From NCBI RefSeq assembly GCF_003143935.1, contig NZ_QFRX01000001.1:6532303-6596302 (forward strand): DNA of 64,000 nucleotides, given 5' to 3'. This document shows, piece after piece, positions 49,372 to 60,379 of the stretch. Below the pieces are notes generated by a model that was not told the DNA's origin, made no database searches, and saw only the letters and a program-made list of their open reading frames with translations. The stretch is from Streptomyces sp. Act143. Lineage in GTDB: Bacteria; Actinomycetota; Actinomycetes; Streptomycetales; Streptomycetaceae. Every line of letters starts with the position of its first letter. Within the stretch, counting starts at the first letter, position 1. Position numbers and translations under genes: made by a program.

Positions 49372-50577
49372 ATGAGTACCAGCTGGCGGCATCGGGCGGT
49401 GACCCGCCCGAAGGCCCTGGACGGCGCGCTGCTGGTCCTGCTGTTCGCGGCCACCGTCACCGGCGTCCTCGTCACGCGCGCCCCGGCCTCCGGCCCCCTG
49501 ACACTCTGGCCGGGCCTCGCCCTGTCCGCGCTCTCCTGCGCCGCCCTGAACCGGCGCCGGAGCCACCCCCTGACCGTGCTGGCCGTCACCGCGCTGTGCA
49601 CGATCGCCGTCGGAGCCCTGGGCTACCTCCTGACGCCCCTGCTGATGGGGCCGCTGCTGGTCGCGCAGTACGAGACCAGCCTGCGCACACCCCGGCGCAC
49701 CGGGTGGAACAGCGCCCTGATCGTCACCGGCTGTGTGGTGGTCAGCGGCCTGCTCTTCCCCTCCTTCCTCCACTCCGTGATCTTCACCGTCGTCAACCCC
49801 ACGGCGTGGATCCTGCTCTGCGCGGCCCTCGGCGGCTACCGGCGGGTGCGCCGCGAGTACGCCGTGGCCCGTGCCGAGCACGCCGACCGGCAGCGTGAGG
49901 AGGAGGCACGCCACCGGGTCGTCCAGGAGCGCATGCGCATCGCACGCGAACTGCACGACGTGGTCGCCCACCACCTCACCCTGGCGGACGCCCAGGCCGG
50001 AGCCGTCAAGCACCTCCTGCGCACCCGGCCCGACCAGGCCCAGGAGATCATCGACAGGCTGCCGGAGACGACGGCGGCGGCCCTGCGGGAACTCAAGGCC
50101 ACCGTGGGGCTCCTGCGGCACGAGGGCGACCCCGCCGACGACCTGGCCCCCGCCCCGGGGCTGGACCGGCTGCCCGACCTGGTGGACTCCTTCGCGGCGG
50201 CCGGCCTCCGTGTCGGCGTCACCGTCGACGGGGAGCGACGCCCGCTCACCCCCGTACTCGATCTGACGGCCTACCGGATCCTCCAGGAAGCACTCACCAA
50301 CGCCACCAAACACGGTGCCGGACGCACCGCCGAGGTGCGGCTCGCGTTCGCCCCCCGGCGCCTGACACTGACGGTCACCAACGACACCGCCGCCGACCGC
50401 ACCCCCGTGCCGTCCGGCCCGGGAAGCGGGTTCGGCCTGATCAGCATGCGCGAGCGCGCCACCTCGGCGGGCGGCACCTTCCACGCGGGACACCGCCCCC
50501 GGGGCGGCTTCCAGGTGGTCTGCGCCCTGCCGCTCGACCTGCCCCCCGACCGTCGCGACGAAAGCGCCGCCCCATGA
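49372..50577 (+). CDS. membrane sensor histidine kinase (NarL-type partner)
   Basis: About 401 residues. Four to five hydrophobic helices in the first 155 residues form the membrane sensor. A coiled-coil stretch (VARAEHADRQREEEARHRVV) leads to the HisKA_3 domain with RIARELHDVVAHHL (H195), then a HATPase with TAYRILQEALTNATKHG and GFGLISMRERA. Starts at 49357 (GTG), 49369 (GTG) and 49372 (ATG) all lack ideal spacing to the GGAG sites. Its stop overlaps the response regulator start by 4 bp. Confidence 0.9.
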   Translation: MSTSWRHRAVTRPKALDGALLVLLFAATVTGVLVTRAPASGPLTLWPGLALSALSCAALNRRRSHPLTVLAVTALCTIAVGALGYLLTPLLMGPLLVAQYETSLRTPRRTGWNSALIVTGCVVVSGLLFPSFLHSVIFTVVNPTAWILLCAALGGYRRVRREYAVARAEHADRQREEEARHRVVQERMRIARELHDVVAHHLTLADAQAGAVKHLLRTRPDQAQEIIDRLPETTAAALRELKATVGLLRHEGDPADDLAPAPGLDRLPDLVDSFAAAGLRVGVTVDGERRPLTPVLDLTAYRILQEALTNATKHGAGRTAEVRLAFAPRRLTLTVTNDTAADRTPVPSGPGSGFGLISMRERATSAGGTFHAGHRPRGGFQVVCALPLDLPPDRRDESAAP

Positions 50578-51272
50578 CCATCCGCGTTCTGCTCGCCGAC
50601 GACCAGGCTCTGCTGCGGGCCACCTTCCGCATCCTCATCGACTCGACCGACGACCTGACGGTGATCGCCGAGGCCGCCGACGGGCGGGAGGCCGTCGAGC
50701 TCACCGAGGCGCACCGGCCCGACGTGGTCGTCATGGACCTCCGGATGCCGGACACCGACGGCGTCGCGGCCACCGCCGAGATCTGCTCACGGACCGAGCT
50801 GACGGACACCCACATCCTCGTCCTGACCACCTTCGAGAACGACGAGAACGTCGCCAAGGCCCTGCGCGCCGGCGCGAGCGGTTTCCTCGGCAAGGGCGTC
50901 AGCCCCGATGTCCTGCTGTCGGCCATCCGTACCGTCGCCGCCGGCGAGGCCCTCCTCTCGCCCCACGCCACCCGAGCCCTCATCACCCGCTTCCTCGCCA
51001 CCCCGGCCACCGACGACCTGCTCGTCCTCCCCGACGCCGTCAAGGCCCTGACCGACCGCGAACGCGAGGTCGTCACCCTGGCCGCGCACGGCCGGTCCAA
51101 CACCCAGATCGCCGACCACCTCGTCCTGAGCCCGCTGACCGTACGCAGCCACATCCAGCGCGCCATGACCAAGCTGCACGCCCGCGACCGCGCCCAGCTC
51201 GTGGTGATCGCGTACCAGAGCGGACTGGTGAAACCGCAGCCCCCGGCGGCGGGCGCGACGGACACCCACTGA
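50574..51272 (+). CDS. NarL/FixJ-family response regulator
   Basis: A 232-residue two-domain regulator. The receiver has DD at 9-10, the phosphorylated Asp in VVMDLRMPD (D55), T in LTTF and K in GFLGKG. The C-terminal LuxR-type helix-turn-helix reads LTDREREVVTLAAHGRSNTQ and LSPLTVRSHIQRAMTKLHARDR. ATGA overlap with the kinase gene makes a coupled pair. Probable control of the neighbouring MMPL exporter is inferred from position alone. Confidence 0.94.
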   Translation: MTIRVLLADDQALLRATFRILIDSTDDLTVIAEAADGREAVELTEAHRPDVVVMDLRMPDTDGVAATAEICSRTELTDTHILVLTTFENDENVAKALRAGASGFLGKGVSPDVLLSAIRTVAAGEALLSPHATRALITRFLATPATDDLLVLPDAVKALTDREREVVTLAAHGRSNTQIADHLVLSPLTVRSHIQRAMTKLHARDRAQLVVIAYQSGLVKPQPPAAGATDTH

Positions 51273-51450
51273 CCGGCGGCAGTCCGGCGGGAACCCGGGG
51301 CCCGCCCACCGGCCCGGCGCGGCGCGGGTACGTCCTGCGCCCCGTGCACGGGAGGACCTTGTCGGCCCGCCCTCGGGTCCGGTCGGCCCCTTGGACGCCC
51401 GGGTGCCCCGGAGAAGGCTGAACGCGAGAGGGGTTGAAGGGGGGACAGGC

Positions 51451-52128
51451 ATGCTTCGGTCCCGTACCAGGCCGCTACGGCACACCCGTCCGGCCCGTGG
51501 CAGAACAGCCACCGACACCGTGCCGCTGGTCCCGCCCACGGCGGCGCGTTCGGCCATGGGGGAGGAGGGCTCCGATCCCGTCTTCGTCGACTCCAGCGGA
51601 CGCCGGGGCCGCCGCATCCGGCGCGTCGCCTACGCCGCGGGCACGCTGTGCGCCGGGTACACCACGGTGCTGGTGCTCAGCTTCATGGGGGCGACGCCGT
51701 TCGCCCCGAGCGCCGTGCTGCCCGTGCCCGGTGTGCCCACCCAGGAGCCGGGCAGCGTCCGGGAGACCACGCCCGAGGAGCTGCCGGGTGCGTCCGTGGC
51801 CCCCTCGACCGGACCCCCGTCCGCTTCTCCGTCGCAGATCCCGGGCGGCTCCGCCACGCCGACCGGTTCGTCGCCGGCCGGCGGGAGGCATTCCGTCCCG
51901 GCGACGAACCCGGGAACGACGTCCTCGCCCACGGGCGGCTCCACGCCCACGGGCAGCACGACGCCCACGGGCAGCCCGTCACCGACGAGCAGCCCCTCAC
52001 CCACCGGCAGTCCCACACCCACTCCGTCGTACTCCGGCACCAGCCCCTCCGGTGACGCGTCGAGCACGGCCGTGGACGGCTCCGACGGCACGCCGGTCAC
52101 CGCGACCGGCACCTCCTTGGGGTCCTGA
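51451..52128 (+). CDS. single-pass membrane protein with Ser/Thr/Pro-rich outside region (MatA-like position)
   Basis: A 225-residue protein. A cytoplasmic N-terminus of about 55 residues, one membrane helix (about 58-80, VAYAAGTLCAGYTTVLVLSF), then about 140 residues of low-complexity TPTGS repeats that would span the wall. It ends 2 bp before the large deacetylase/synthase gene and is surely co-translated with it. The pair recalls matAB of S. lividans/S. coelicolor, which make an aggregating exopolysaccharide; whether this protein is a true MatA homologue is uncertain. ATG after GGGGGGACAGG. Confidence 0.72.
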   Translation: MLRSRTRPLRHTRPARGRTATDTVPLVPPTAARSAMGEEGSDPVFVDSSGRRGRRIRRVAYAAGTLCAGYTTVLVLSFMGATPFAPSAVLPVPGVPTQEPGSVRETTPEELPGASVAPSTGPPSASPSQIPGGSATPTGSSPAGGRHSVPATNPGTTSSPTGGSTPTGSTTPTGSPSPTSSPSPTGSPTPTPSYSGTSPSGDASSTAVDGSDGTPVTATGTSLGS

Positions 52129-52130
52129 CG

Positions 52131-55100
52131 ATGTCCGCGCAGCCGGCGAGGACCCGCGCCGCGTCCCGCCCCAGAATCCTCTCCCTGCTCCTCGTCCTCG
52201 CCGTCGTGGCCGGAGTCCTGCTCCTGCACGGCTATGTGCACGGGGAGTTCGCCGCCGACCACCGCGTCCACCCGCCCGTCGGCAACGACCGCGTACCCCG
52301 GGAGGTGCTGCACGGCGGCCCGGTCGTCGACACCACCGCGTCCCGCACCCGCAGCCACACCCTGCCGGCCCGCACCGTCGCCCTGACCTTCGACGACGGC
52401 CCGGACCCCACCTGGACGCCGAAGATCCTCGACGTACTGGACCGCTACCACGCCAAGGCCACGTTCTTCGTGACCGGCGCGGCCACCGCGCGCGAACCCC
52501 GCCTGGTACGGCGGGCGGTGGCGGCCGGGCACGAGATCGGCGTGCACACCTTCACCCATCCCGACCTGGGGTACCAGTCCGCGGCGCGGACCGACCGCGA
52601 ACTGGCGCAGACCCAGCTCGCCCTGGCCGGGGCGGCGGGCATCCACAGCCCGCTCGTGCGCCCGCCCTACTCCTCGCACGCCGCGGACCTGGACGACGTC
52701 TCCTGGCCGACGGTCCAACGGCTGGGCGAGAAGGGCTACATCACCGTGCTCGTCGACCTCGACACGGAGGACTGGCGGCGGCCGGGCGCCGACGCCATCG
52801 CCGACCGGGTCACGGGGCGGCTGACCGGCCAGGGGGCCGTGGTGCTGCTGCACGACTCCGGCGGCGACCGCGCCCAGACCGTGCGCGCGCTGGAGACCTT
52901 CATCCCCCGACTCCGCGACCGCGGCTACCGGTTCACCACGGTCAGCGAAGCGCTGGGTGCCGACAGCGCCCACCAGTCCGTCTCCGGCGCCGAGTTGTGG
53001 AGCGGACGGGTCTTCGTGGCGGCCGTGGTGGTGGGGGACCGGCTGGTGCCCGCGCTGGCCGTGCTCCTGGTGCTGGTGGGCGCGCTGATGCTGGCGCGGT
53101 TCGCGGCCATGCTGGTGCTCGCCCGCCGCCACGTGCGGCGGCGCCGTGATCCGGGCTTCTCCTGGGGGCCGGAGGTCACCGAGCCCGTCAGTGTGGTGAT
53201 CCCCGCCTACAACGAGCGGGCCTGCATCGCCCAGACCGTGCAGTCCGTCGTCAAGAGCGAACACCCGGTCGAGGTCGTGGTGGTGGACGACGGCTCCACC
53301 GACGGCACCGCCGAGGTCGTCCACGCGCTGGCCCTGCCCGGCGTCACCGTCGTACGCCGGCCCAACCAGGGCAAGGCCGCCGCGCTCAACACCGGGGTGG
53401 CGTACGCCTCGCACCGGCTGGTCGTGATGATGGACGGCGACACCGTCTTCGAACCGGAGACCGTCCACCACCTCGTGCAGCCGTTCGCCGACCGGCGGGT
53501 CGGAGCGGTCGCCGGCAACACCAAGGTGGGCAACCGCGGTCGTCTGCTGGGCCGTTGGCAGCACCTCGAATACGTCATGGGGCTCAACCTGGACCGTCGG
53601 ATGTACGACGTGATCGGCTGCATCCCCACCGTGCCCGGTGCCGTCGGCGCGTTCCGGCGCACCGCCCTGCGGCACGTCGGCGGACTGAGCGACGACACCC
53701 TCGCCGAGGACACCGATCTGACCATGGCCCTGCACCGGGCGGGCTGGCGCGTGGTCTACGAGGAGCGGGCCCGCGGCTGGACCGAGGCGCCGGCGACCGT
53801 CGGCCAGCTCTGGCGGCAGCGCTACCGGTGGAGCTACGGCACCTTGCAGTCGATGTGGAAACACCGCCACGCGGTCGTCGAACGCGGCCACGCCGGACAC
53901 TTCGGCCGCTACGGACTGGCCCTGGTGGTGCTGTTCACCGTCCTCACCCCGCTGCTGGCCCCGCTCATCGACCTGTTCCTGGTGTACGGGCTGCTCTTCC
54001 AGGACCCGGCCCGCACGGCTGCCGCCTGGGGCGCGCTCCTCGGCGTCCAACTCCTCTGCGCCGCCTACGCGTTGCGCATCGACGGCGAGAAGCCGGGCGC
54101 CCTGTGGACGCTGCCGCTCCAGCAGCTCTTCTACCGTCAGTTGCTCTACGCGGTGCTCCTCCAGTCGTGCACCACCGCGCTCACCGGCGCCCGCCTGCAC
54201 TGGCACAAGCTGCGGCGGACGGGCCAGGTGACGGCGCCGCCCGCCCTGGAACCGCGACCGGCGCCCCGACCCGTACCGCAGCCATCGCCCCGACCCGTAC
54301 CGCAGCCGGTGGTGCCGGCCATCGATCAGGCAGCCACCGTCACGCAGCCTGCCCCTGCCCCTGCCCCTGCCCCTGCCCTTGCCGCGCAGCCCGCGCTGCC
54401 CGCTCCGCCCGCGCCCCGCCGGAAGGGCGGCCGGAACCTGTATCTGGACTTCCTGCGGGCCGTCGCGCTGGTCCGGGTGGTCACGTACCACACCTTCAAC
54501 TGGGCCTGGCTGACGCTCGCCTTCCCCGCCATGGGCGTGATGTTCGCGTTGGCCGGTTCGCTGATGGCCCGTTCCCTCGACCGCGGCGACCGTTCCGCGG
54601 TGGCGGTCGTACGGGCCCGGATGCGCCGGCTCCTGCCGCCCGTGTGGCTCTTCGGCCTCGTCATCGTCGTCACGATGCTGCTGAAGGGCTGGCGTCCGGA
54701 CCAGGCTGGCGGCGGAGAGGCGGCCGCGTGGGCCCGGATGGTGTTCTGGATCGTGCCGGTGAGCGAGCCGCCGTTCGCCGACACCGACTGGGCGACACAG
54801 GTCGTCGCACCCCTGTGGTACATCCGCGCGTACCTGCTGTTCGTCCTGCTCTCACCACTGCTGCTGCGAGGCTTCCGCCGGGCACCACGAACGGCGGTGG
54901 CGGCCTTCCTGGGGCTGGTGGTGGTCGCGCAGGCAGAGCTGTTGCCGCTGCCCGGCCGGCTCGCCGAGCCGTTCACCGACCTGGTCACGTTCGGGGCCTG
55001 CTGGTTGCTGGGCTTCGCCCACCACGACGGCCTCGTGCGCCGGCTGCCGGGGGCCCGGGTGGTGGCGATGGCGGCGGCCGTGATGGCGGCGGGTGGCTGG

Positions 55101-55574
55101 TACGCGCTGACGCACCGGACCGAGGAGGGCTACGACCTCGGCTCGATCCCCCTCGGCCAGGCCTTCTGGTCCGTCGGCTTCGTCCTGCTCCTGCTGCGGT
55201 TCGGACCGACCGGGGACCGCTGGGTGACCCGGCACCGGCCCCTGCACGCAACGGTCGTGCTGCTCAACGCCCGCGCCGTGACCGTCTATCTCTGGCACGA
55301 GGTGGCGCTGGTCCTGGGGGTCCTCCTCATCGACCAGATGTGGCGGGTGCCCGCGCTGGAGAACCGGCTGCCGCTCGACGCCGGATGGTTCCTCTATCTC
55401 CTCGCCTGGCCGCTCATCGCCCTGGCGGTCCTGCTGGTCGGCTGGTGCGAGGACCGCGCGGCGAAACGTCCGCTGCGGCTGTGGCCGCGACCGGCCGGCG
55501 GACCCGACCGGGCCGCGGCAGGTACGGGCCCAACCGGCCGACAAAGGTCCGTACGGCCGGGTGGCAGCGGCTGA
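52131..55574 (+). CDS. fusion of polysaccharide deacetylase (CE4), GT2 synthase and acyltransferase-3 (MatB-like)
   Basis: A 1147-residue membrane protein. After an N-terminal anchor helix (15-35) an extracellular CE4 deacetylase (about 80-285) has TFDDGPDP (D88, D89), HTFTHPDL (H139, H143), RPPYSS and LLHDSGG. Helices near 300-335 lead to a cytoplasmic GT2 synthase (about 350-620) with VVDDGSTDG, MDGDTVFEP, EDTDLTM and QRYRWSYG, then export helices. A Pro-rich linker (about 705-760) joins an OafA-type acyltransferase-3 domain (about 768-1110; YLDFLRAVALVRVVTYHTFNW). One chain could thus make a beta-linked N-acetylhexosamine polymer, deacetylate it and acylate it. Related to MatB; the third domain is the odd part. 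Confidence 0.88.
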   Translation: MSAQPARTRAASRPRILSLLLVLAVVAGVLLLHGYVHGEFAADHRVHPPVGNDRVPREVLHGGPVVDTTASRTRSHTLPARTVALTFDDGPDPTWTPKILDVLDRYHAKATFFVTGAATAREPRLVRRAVAAGHEIGVHTFTHPDLGYQSAARTDRELAQTQLALAGAAGIHSPLVRPPYSSHAADLDDVSWPTVQRLGEKGYITVLVDLDTEDWRRPGADAIADRVTGRLTGQGAVVLLHDSGGDRAQTVRALETFIPRLRDRGYRFTTVSEALGADSAHQSVSGAELWSGRVFVAAVVVGDRLVPALAVLLVLVGALMLARFAAMLVLARRHVRRRRDPGFSWGPEVTEPVSVVIPAYNERACIAQTVQSVVKSEHPVEVVVVDDGSTDGTAEVVHALALPGVTVVRRPNQGKAAALNTGVAYASHRLVVMMDGDTVFEPETVHHLVQPFADRRVGAVAGNTKVGNRGRLLGRWQHLEYVMGLNLDRRMYDVIGCIPTVPGAVGAFRRTALRHVGGLSDDTLAEDTDLTMALHRAGWRVVYEERARGWTEAPATVGQLWRQRYRWSYGTLQSMWKHRHAVVERGHAGHFGRYGLALVVLFTVLTPLLAPLIDLFLVYGLLFQDPARTAAAWGALLGVQLLCAAYALRIDGEKPGALWTLPLQQLFYRQLLYAVLLQSCTTALTGARLHWHKLRRTGQVTAPPALEPRPAPRPVPQPSPRPVPQPVVPAIDQAATVTQPAPAPAPAPALAAQPALPAPPAPRRKGGRNLYLDFLRAVALVRVVTYHTFNWAWLTLAFPAMGVMFALAGSLMARSLDRGDRSAVAVVRARMRRLLPPVWLFGLVIVVTMLLKGWRPDQAGGGEAAAWARMVFWIVPVSEPPFADTDWATQVVAPLWYIRAYLLFVLLSPLLLRGFRRAPRTAVAAFLGLVVVAQAELLPLPGRLAEPFTDLVTFGACWLLGFAHHDGLVRRLPGARVVAMAAAVMAAGGWYALTHRTEEGYDLGSIPLGQAFWSVGFVLLLLRFGPTGDRWVTRHRPLHATVVLLNARAVTVYLWHEVALVLGVLLIDQMWRVPALENRLPLDAGWFLYLLAWPLIALAVLLVGWCEDRAAKRPLRLWPRPAGGPDRAAAGTGPTGRQRSVRPGGSG

Positions 55575-55662
55575 TCGGCCCTCTTCCGGCCGGGCGGGAC
55601 GTGAGACGGTGCAAGGGGAGGGAACGGGACCGCCGGCCAAGTGCGCAAGGGGGTGCCGAACG

Positions 55663-56259
55663 ATGGCGACGACACATCCCACCCGGGTGACGAAGGTGTG
55701 GTTCTGGCGGTGGCGGCGCAATCCCCTCCGCCGTCGCAGCGACCGCCTGGAGGCCTGGATCGTGGTGGCCACCTGGGTCATCGCCCTCGCGGGCGCCTTG
55801 TTCGCGGGCCGGGCGACGGAGGCGGGGATGCAGCACAGCTTCGCCGAGCGGCGTGCGCAGGTGCACCCGGTGGCGGCCGTGCTCACGCAGAACGCCCCCA
55901 AGACCCCGACCGTGACGACCTCGGGCGGTGACACCAGGGTGTGGGCGAAGGCGCGCTGGACGGACTCCGACGGCGTCACCCGCACGAGCCTGGTCAAGGT
56001 CGAGCCGGGCAGTGCGGCGGGCACCTCGGTCGAGGTGTGGACGGACCGCGCCGGCAACCCGGTGACCACACCCGTCACCGCGGCGGACGCCCGCGTGCAG
56101 TCCGTGCTGGTGGGCGTGTCGGTCGCGCTGGTGGCCGGGACCACGGTCATCGGGTGCGGACGGCTCGCACGCTTCCGTCTGGACCGCGCCCGGATGCGGG
56201 AGTGGGAGACGGAGTGGGCACGGGTGGGTCCCCAGTGGCGCAAACACATGAGCGGCTGA
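55663..56259 (+). CDS. Rv1733c-family membrane protein
   Basis: A 198-residue protein with two membrane helices (about 27-48 and 144-164) flanking an outside domain. The family start is clear: WFWRWRRNPLRRRSDRLEAW, followed by AERRAQVHPVAAVLT, VWAKARWTDSDG and a VWTDRAGNPV segment; the end reads RMREWETEWARVGPQW. Rv1733c is a DosR-regulated protein in M. tuberculosis, and its role is unknown. Its position upstream of the acyl-CoA synthetase operon and hsp20 fits a dormancy-type gene set. ATG at 55663 after AAGGGGG. Confidence 0.85.
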   Translation: MATTHPTRVTKVWFWRWRRNPLRRRSDRLEAWIVVATWVIALAGALFAGRATEAGMQHSFAERRAQVHPVAAVLTQNAPKTPTVTTSGGDTRVWAKARWTDSDGVTRTSLVKVEPGSAAGTSVEVWTDRAGNPVTTPVTAADARVQSVLVGVSVALVAGTTVIGCGRLARFRLDRARMREWETEWARVGPQWRKHMSG

Positions 56260-56280
56260 GCGGCTGGGCTGGGCCCGACC

Positions 56281-56320
56281 GAACCCCACCGAACCCCACC
56301 GAACCCCACCGGACCCCACC
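56281..56320. repeat. four tandem 10-bp repeats
   Basis: GAACCCCACC three times and GGACCCCACC once, 21 bp after the Rv1733c-family stop codon. Non-coding; may vary in number. Confidence 0.85.
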
Positions 56321-56409
56321 GGGCCAAGGCGCGGGCACGAGGACGAAGACGTCCGCGAGACGGCTCTGACCGGGGCCGCCGCTGACAGGGCCGGGCGGGG
56401 CAGCACGAC

Positions 56410-56424
56410 GGGACCGTTCGGCCC
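56410..56424. promoter_or_regulatory. inverted-repeat box upstream of the acyl-CoA synthetase operon
   Basis: GGGACCGTTCGGCCC, 61 bp upstream of the synthetase start. It differs by one base from GGGGCCGTTCGGCCC at 63539, upstream of hsp20. The form GGGxCC-N3-xGGCCC resembles DosR/DevR-type boxes. Confidence 0.5.
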
Positions 56425-56484
56425 AGTGCCCGTGCCGCGTCCCGGGCGGATGGTGGGAACAGGCCCGATGGGAAGGGGGCTGAG

Positions 56485-58283
<1,799 letters not shown>

Positions 58284-58287
<4 letters not shown>

Positions 58288-59324
58288 GCACCACCCGCAC
58301 CCCGCGCAAGCCCAAGACCAAGGCCACGGGTAAGGGCAAGGCGCAGCCGAAACAGCTGACGGCACATCAACTGGCGCTGCTCGCCTCCATGCTGCGCGTC
58401 CGGCGCTTCGAGGAACGCTGCGTCGAGCTGTACAGCGCCGCGCGCATCCGCGGCTTCATGCACCTCTGCATCGGCGAGGAGGCCGTCGCCGTCGGCGTCA
58501 ACGAGGCGCTCACCGAGGACGACGCGGTCGTGTCCACATATCGCGAGCACGGCCACGCGCTCGCCCGCGGCGTCCCCGCCGACGCGGTCATGGCGGAGAT
58601 GTTCGGCAAGGTCACCGGCTGCAGCCGGGGCCGCGGCGGCTCCATGCACCTCTTCGACGCCGAACGCCGCTTCTACGGCGGCAACGCCATCGTCGGCGGC
58701 GGACTGCCGCTCGCCGCCGGACTGGCCCTGGCCGACCGCATGACCGGCCGCTCCCGCGTCACCTGCTGCTTCTTCGGCGACGGAGCCTTCGCCGAGGGCG
58801 AGTTCCACGAGACGGCCAACCTCGCCGCCCTGTGGGGACTGCCGCTGCTGTTCGTCTGCGAGAACAACCTCTACGCGATGGGCACCGCCCTGGACCGGGC
58901 ACAGGCCCAGACGGATCTGGCGATGCGGGCCGCCTCTTACGGCATGGTCTCCTGGGCCGTCGACGGCATGGACGTGCTCGCCGTCGAGGACGCCGCCCGG
59001 CGGGCCGCCGAAGGCATCCGCGCGGGCACCGGGCCGCACTTCCTGGAGATGCGCACCTACCGCTTCCGCGCCCACTCCATGTACGACCCCGACCGCTACC
59101 GCGACAAGGCCGAGATCGAGCAGTGGAAGGAACGCGACCCGATCGACCGCCTCGTCCGGCGGCTGCGGGAGCAGGCCGGACTGACCGACCGGACGCTCAC
59201 CGACCTGGAGAGCCGGACGGGCGCCGAGATCGACGCCGCCGTGGAGCGCGCCGACCGGGCCGCCGAGGAACCCGTCGCGGACCTGCTGCGGTACGTCACC
59301 AGCCCCGCGGAGGAGGCGAGTTGA
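58284..59324 (+). CDS. 2-oxoacid dehydrogenase E1 component, alpha subunit
   Basis: A 346-residue ThDP-binding subunit of PdhA/AcoA type. A basic Lys/Thr-rich N-terminus of 25 residues precedes the core: LRVRRFEERCVELYSAARIRGF-like opening, CIGEEAVAVGVNEAL, STYREHGHALARGV, GGSMHLFD, and the thiamine motif FFGDGAFAEGEFHETAN...CENNLYAMGT with GDG and NN. It ends in AHSMYDPDRYRDKAEIEQW, with the serine of the phosphorylation loop region. With E1 beta it would decarboxylate pyruvate or a similar 2-oxoacid and acylate the lipoyl group of E2. Coupled to neighbours on both sides. Confidence 0.93.
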
Positions 59325-59326
59325 CC

Positions 59327-60379
59327 ATGGTGGCCACCAGTGACCCCGCCGAACGCAAGACGACCTATCGCGAGGCGATGCGCGAGGCCCTGCGGGACGC
59401 GTTGCGCGCCGACGACCGGGTGTTCCTGATGGGCGAGGACGTGGGCCGCTACGGCGGCTGCTTCGGCGTCAGCCTCGGCCTGCTGGAGGAGTTCGGCCCG
59501 GACCGCGTCCGCGACGCCCCGCTGTCGGAGTCCGCGTTCGTCGGCGCCGGCATCGGCGCCGCCCTGGCCGGGATGCGCCCGATCGTCGAGATCATGACGG
59601 TCAACTTCAGCCTGCTCGCGCTCGACCAGATCCTCAACAACGCCGCGACCCTGCTGCACATGTCCGGCGGCCAGCTGGCGGTCCCGATCGTCATCCGTAT
59701 GACCACCGGCGCCGGACGGCAGCTCGCGGCCCAGCACTCGCACAGCCTGGAGGGCTGGTACGCGCACATCCCCGGCCTCCGGGTCCTGGCCCCGGCGACC
59801 ATCGCCGACGCCCGCCACATGCTGGCCCCGGCGCTCGCCGACCCCGACCCCGTGCTGATCTTCGAGCACGGCGGGCTGTACAACACCTCCGGCGACCTCC
59901 CGGCCGACGCGGGTCCCGTCGACCTCGACCACGCGAGCATCCGCAGGCCCGGGACCGACATCTCCGTGATCACGTACGGCGGTTCGCTGCCGAAGGCACT
60001 GGCCGCGGCCGACGAACTGGCGAGCGGTGGCATCAGCGCGGAGGTCATCGACCTGCGTACTCTGCGCCCCCTCGACGATGCCACGATCACCGGCTCCGTC
60101 GCCCGCACCCACCGCGCCGTCGTCGTCGACGAGGGCTGGCGCACCGGGAGCCTGGCCGCCGAGATCTCCGCCCGCATCACCGAGCAGAACTTCTACGACC
60201 TCGACGCCCCTGTCGAGCGCGTGTGCAGCGCCGAAGTGCCCATGCCGTACGCGCGCCGGCTGGAGGAGGCCGCGCTGCCGCAGGTCGCCGGGATCGTCGC
60301 GGCCGCTCGTCGTGCGGTCGGGCCCGCCCCGTTCACCGTCGACGAGGAGCGGGCGCCGAACGGCAGGAGGGCCGGCTGA
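59327..60379 (+). CDS. 2-oxoacid dehydrogenase E1 component, beta subunit
   Basis: A 350-residue transketolase-like subunit (PdhB/AcoB type): TYREAMREALRDAL, FLMGEDVGRYGGCFGVS, LSESAFVGAGIGAALAGMRP, and the C-terminal transketolase domain with VITYGGSLPKAL and VIDLRTLRPLD. It completes the ThDP site with E1 alpha. The ATG at 59327 has GGAGG ten bases upstream; a TTG at 59321 overlapping the E1 alpha stop is an alternative. Its stop shares a base with the E2 start (TGATG), so the subunits are made in balance. Confidence 0.94.
   Translation: MVATSDPAERKTTYREAMREALRDALRADDRVFLMGEDVGRYGGCFGVSLGLLEEFGPDRVRDAPLSESAFVGAGIGAALAGMRPIVEIMTVNFSLLALDQILNNAATLLHMSGGQLAVPIVIRMTTGAGRQLAAQHSHSLEGWYAHIPGLRVLAPATIADARHMLAPALADPDPVLIFEHGGLYNTSGDLPADAGPVDLDHASIRRPGTDISVITYGGSLPKALAAADELASGGISAEVIDLRTLRPLDDATITGSVARTHRAVVVDEGWRTGSLAAEISARITEQNFYDLDAPVERVCSAEVPMPYARRLEEAALPQVAGIVAAARRAVGPAPFTVDEERAPNGRRAG

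Noticed and set aside
46768..50493. A 1241-codon open frame on the minus strand opposite the MMPL exporter and histidine kinase
   Set aside because: It is a GC-bias shadow: the plus-strand genes have clear family motifs and ribosome binding sites, while this frame encodes low-complexity Gly/Asp/Arg/His text.
51630..54491. A 953-codon minus-strand frame opposite the polysaccharide fusion protein
   Set aside because: No family motif and low-complexity composition; the plus strand carries intact CE4 and GT2 motifs.
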